A stretch of 64,000 nucleotides of DNA. Origin: Thermoanaerobacter uzonensis DSM 18761 (lineage in GTDB: Bacteria; Bacillota; Thermoanaerobacteria; Thermoanaerobacterales; Thermoanaerobacteraceae). Positions 61,256-64,000 of the stretch are shown here, piece by piece. The translations under genes and the position numbers were made by a program. Numbering within the stretch: position 1 is the stretch's first letter; every line of letters starts with the position of its first letter. The stretch lies in assembly GCF_900129115.1 (NCBI RefSeq), contig NZ_FQUR01000010.1, forward strand, positions 62,001 to 126,000, written 5' to 3'. A model generated the notes under the pieces. That model saw nothing but the letters and a program-made list of their open reading frames with translations, was not told the DNA's origin and did no database searches.

Positions 61256-62509
61256 ATGGGGAAATTTAAAATTAATGGAGGGAACAGGCTGTATGGTGAG
61301 TTAAAGGTAAATGGCGCTAAAAATTCTGTTTTACCCATCCTTGCAGCATCAATTTTAAATGAAGGAATTTCTGTAATACATGATTGTCCTAAATTAAAAG
61401 ATGTTTATTCAATGATAGAAATTTTAGAACATTTAGGCTGTAAGGTAACCTTTAAGGGCAGAGACATTATTATAGATGCAAGGTATGTAAAAGATAGTGA
61501 AATACCTGATAGCTTAATGAGAACCATGAGGTCATCTATATTTTTGATGGGGGCTTTAATATCAAGAAACAAAAAAGCTTTGATGAGTTTTCCAGGAGGT
61601 TGTGATATAGGACACAGACCTATAGACCTACATCTTAAAGGGCTGAGAAGATTAGGAGTTAAAGTTGAAGAATCTTATGGGTATATTAAATGTGAAGGTG
61701 GTAAGATAAGAGGAAATGAAATTCACTTAGACCTTCCTAGTGTAGGAGCTACAGAAAATATTATGCTGGCGGGAGTTTTTGCAGAAGGTATTACCATCAT
61801 TAGAAATGCGGCAAAAGAACCGGAAATAGAAGACTTGCAGAATTTTTTAAACTCTATGGGGGCTAAAATATCAGGAGCTGGTACCAACACGATTATTATA
61901 GAAGGAGTAAAAAGATTGCATGATACGGAATATACTATAATTCCAGATAGAATTGTTGCGGGTACTTATCTTTGTGCTGCGGCGATGACACGAGGAGAAT
62001 TAACGGTAGTAAATGCTTTAAAAGAACATTTAGAACCATTGTTGTCAAAATTGAGAGAGACAGGATGTAAAATACAAACTGGGAATGATTATATAAAAAT
62101 TATGTGTGATAAACGTCCCAAAGCAGTAGACATGATCATTACATTGCCATACCCTGGCTTCCCCACAGATTTACAGCCACAAATGGCTTCGGTTTTGTCT
62201 GTAGCAGAGGGAACATCTATTGTTACAGAGACAATATTTGATAATAGATTTAAATACACGGAAGAACTTATACGAATGGGAGCAGATATAAAAGTGGAGG
62301 GAAGAGTAGCAGTAATACGTGGTGTTGAGAAGTTAATGGGTGCAAAAGTAGTAGCAAGAGATTTAAGGGGAGGAGCTGCTTTGATTATTGCAGGTTTGGG
62401 GGCAAAAGGTACAACAATAGTAGAAGAAGCAGAACACATTGATAGAGGATATGAATCAATCGAAAATGCTTTGAAAAGTGTGGGAGGGGATATTGTAAGA
62501 ATAATGTAA
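61256..62509 (+). CDS. murA: UDP-GlcNAc 1-carboxyvinyltransferase
   Basis: First committed step of peptidoglycan synthesis and target of fosfomycin. 417 aa with GAKNSVLPILAA, the catalytic cysteine in FPGGCDIGHRPIDLHL (fosfomycin-sensitive form), and YPGFPTDLQPQ. It stands between murG and ftsQ, where Bacillus has murB. The GGGGTGATAAG region serves as ribosome binding site. Confidence 0.96.
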   Translation: MGKFKINGGNRLYGELKVNGAKNSVLPILAASILNEGISVIHDCPKLKDVYSMIEILEHLGCKVTFKGRDIIIDARYVKDSEIPDSLMRTMRSSIFLMGALISRNKKALMSFPGGCDIGHRPIDLHLKGLRRLGVKVEESYGYIKCEGGKIRGNEIHLDLPSVGATENIMLAGVFAEGITIIRNAAKEPEIEDLQNFLNSMGAKISGAGTNTIIIEGVKRLHDTEYTIIPDRIVAGTYLCAAAMTRGELTVVNALKEHLEPLLSKLRETGCKIQTGNDYIKIMCDKRPKAVDMIITLPYPGFPTDLQPQMASVLSVAEGTSIVTETIFDNRFKYTEELIRMGADIKVEGRVAVIRGVEKLMGAKVVARDLRGGAALIIAGLGAKGTTIVEEAEHIDRGYESIENALKSVGGDIVRIM

Positions 62510-62530
62510 AACAGCATCATGCTGTTTTAC
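62506..62530 (+). terminator. Perfect 11-bp hairpin between murA and ftsQ
   Basis: GTAAAACAGCA / TGCTGTTTTAC with a TCA loop, starting in the last sense codon region of murA. It lacks a long T tail outside the stem, so partial termination or RNA processing is more likely than a full stop. Confidence 0.6.
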
Positions 62531-62566
62531 ATATGCAAAAGAAAAGTACAAGCAGGGGATGGTTTA

Positions 62567-63280
62567 ATGGTTAAAAGTGCTTTTAAAAAGAGGTTTTTAA
62601 TTTTTATGTTTGTGATGCTAGTATTTATAGTTTTGATTTACCTTTTTATGTTTCATTCAAATTATTTTGAGATTAAAACGATAAAAGTTGTAGGCAATCG
62701 AATTTTATCTTATAATGATATTAAAGAGTTAGCTATGATTGACTATGGAATGAATATTTTTAAAGTTAATCCTAAAAAAATAGAAAGTAATTTACTTGCT
62801 AACCCCTATATAAGGGAAAGCAAAGTAAAAATTCAATATCCTTCTACTGTAGAAATATTTATAAAAGAAAGGCGAATAGTTGCACAGGTTAAATATCAAA
62901 ATGACTATTTAATGATAGATAAAGAAGGAGTAGTAATAAAAAAGGAAAATTACAATCCTGAACTTCCTGTTATAGAAGGGATAAAAGTTGAGAAGTATCA
63001 GATTGGTAAAAAGTTGAGTGATATTTTTGAAAAAAGTTATTTGGGAACGCTTTTAGAACTCATAGAAGGTACAGACTTTTATTCTGTTATAAAATACGTG
63101 AATGAAAAACAAATTATATTAGTTACAAAAAATGGTATAGAGATATCTTTTGACAATCCTTCGGACGTTAATTATTCTTTCAAATTTGCCGAATTAATAT
63201 TAAAAGATTTAGCTAAAAAAGGGTATCATAAAGGCACAATTCAAATTATTGGAGACAGTAATCCAGTATTTATGCCATAG
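62567..63280 (+). CDS. ftsQ: Cell-division protein FtsQ/DivIB
   Basis: A 237-aa bitopic protein: short cytoplasmic tail, one transmembrane helix (FLIFMFVMLVFIVLIYLFMF), a POTRA domain (FEIKTIKVVGNRILSYNDIK onward, about 32-105) and the beta domain (about 105-225). It scaffolds FtsL and FtsB. AGGGGATGG upstream fixes ATG 62567; a reading from 62519 starts inside the hairpin and is rejected. Confidence 0.92.
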   Translation: MVKSAFKKRFLIFMFVMLVFIVLIYLFMFHSNYFEIKTIKVVGNRILSYNDIKELAMIDYGMNIFKVNPKKIESNLLANPYIRESKVKIQYPSTVEIFIKERRIVAQVKYQNDYLMIDKEGVVIKKENYNPELPVIEGIKVEKYQIGKKLSDIFEKSYLGTLLELIEGTDFYSVIKYVNEKQIILVTKNGIEISFDNPSDVNYSFKFAELILKDLAKKGYHKGTIQIIGDSNPVFMP

Positions 63281-63295
63281 AGGATGGGGGTACTT

Positions 63296-64000
63296 ATGAA
63301 AAAAAGTGTATATATTTCCGTAGCTTTAGTTTCAATAGTATTAGGAATAATGCTTTCTACGCAATTTAAAATAGTAAAAAAAAGTGGTATAGTTACTGTG
63401 CAGAGAGCAGAAGAATTGGCAGCTCAACTAAAGGAACTGCAGTCAGAAAAAAATGCTCTTCTAAAGCAGATTAATGATTTAGAAGCAAAAATAAATGCTT
63501 ATGAAGATTCTGCCTCCAAGAATAGTGTAATTACTAAAACTTTGAAAAATGATGTAGAAAAATATAAAGAATTAGCAGGTCTGACTGACCTTCAAGGTCC
63601 AGGAGTAATTGTAACTATAAATGATAGCAAACAAGCAGTTCCTCCAGGACAGGACCCTAATTTATTTTTGGTCCACGATGAGGACTTGTTGCGGGTTGTA
63701 AATGAGCTAAGAGCGGCAGGAGCGGAGGCTATATCTTTAAATGACCAAAGATTAATTGCTACTTCAGAAATTAGGTGTGTTGGACCTACAGTAAATGTAA
63801 ATTCTGTACGTTTTTCTGCGCCGTATATTATAAAAGCTATTGGAGATCCCGATACCTTAGAGGCTGCGCTTAAGCTAAAGGGTGGAGTAGTAGATACTTT
63901 AGCTACTTGGGGAATAGAGGTAAATATCAAAAAATCGGACAATATATTGATTAAAAAATATGACGGAGTGATAAAGTTTAGATATGCAAAACCTTTAGTT
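63296..64000 (+). CDS. DUF881 protein (YlxW/YlxX-like), cut by the window end
   Basis: The first 235 codons of a DUF881 protein, open to the last base. It has an N-terminal membrane anchor (VYISVALVSIVLGIML), a coiled coil (about 35-90) and the DUF881 domain with LTDLQGPGVIVTINDS, LVHDEDLLRVVNELRAAGAEAISLNDQRL (in parts) and FSAPYIIKAIGDPDTLEAAL. Such genes lie between ftsQ and ftsA in many Firmicutes; the role is probably linked to division. A GGGGG ribosome binding site precedes ATG 63296. Confidence 0.9.
   Translation, partial: MKKSVYISVALVSIVLGIMLSTQFKIVKKSGIVTVQRAEELAAQLKELQSEKNALLKQINDLEAKINAYEDSASKNSVITKTLKNDVEKYKELAGLTDLQGPGVIVTINDSKQAVPPGQDPNLFLVHDEDLLRVVNELRAAGAEAISLNDQRLIATSEIRCVGPTVNVNSVRFSAPYIIKAIGDPDTLEAALKLKGGVVDTLATWGIEVNIKKSDNILIKKYDGVIKFRYAKPLV

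Overview
The window comes from an AT-rich, spore-forming, low-GC Firmicute. Gene content and protein style fit a thermophilic anaerobe of the Thermoanaerobacter/Caldanaerobacter type; this is inferred from gene families only, with no database search. Sporulation genes (YtxC, YunB, SpoVD, SpoVE, an alpha/beta-type SASP, a YhcN-like lipoprotein), meso-DAP-type MurE, T-box leaders and very AT-rich intergenic DNA with consensus sigma-A promoters all agree.

Layout. 1-3600: tRNA genes, a GH18 lipoprotein, the dipeptidase PepV and a hypothetical gene. 3550-4060: wreck of an M20 amidohydrolase. 4300-9716: lgt, a GAF protein, a NifU-like protein, a YcdB-like secreted protein, a small SASP gene, sirtuin, cold-shock protein and Hsp33. 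9842-10235: five-tRNA operon (Val, Asp, Phe, Gly, Cys). 10346-14420: thioredoxin-like protein, response regulator-GGDEF, a GME-fold-like protein, ytxC and a DUF445 protein. 14428-24872: T-box-controlled thrS and pheST, with an MFS carrier, aroC, the attenuated infC-rpmI-rplT operon and a SpoU-type methylase between them. 25259-31566: zapA, U32 protease, mutS2, DUF523, yunB. 31616-36184: tRNA-Ala, a DegS/DegU-like two-component pair, M18 aminopeptidase, CAP-domain protein, DUF3343. 36181-40995: a propeller/coiled-coil protein, lpdA-lipB-lipA, and a ferritin-like protein of encapsulin-cargo type. 41445-49370: a Cys-rich protein, csoR-nifS-thiI, ychF, a sporulation lipoprotein and a ymfF-ymfH-like M16 pair. 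49793-64000: the dcw cluster mraZ-rsmH-ftsL-spoVD-murE-murF-mraY-murD-spoVE-murG-murA-ftsQ-DUF881, cut by the window end.

The most unusual feature is a family of about 265-bp non-coding, GC-rich, almost fully self-complementary elements with terminal inverted repeats. Four complete copies lie at 11758, 24894, 41052 and 49393, and one wreck lies at 44825. Each complete copy sits at the transcription-terminator hairpin behind a gene, and that hairpin is duplicated (18-25 bp) on both sides, so the terminator itself is the target-site duplication. The copy at 24894 differs from the others in several stems, but both arms changed together and pairing is kept. This looks like a MITE-like or structured-RNA element that targets terminators and leaves both neighbours with a working terminator. 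Several short ORFs inside it are false genes.

Other points of note are an AUU start for infC, an apparent AUA start for spoVD that restores its membrane anchor, an RBS-sequestering hairpin before yunB, and many genes whose true start lies at a TTG, GTG or internal ATG fixed by the ribosome binding site.
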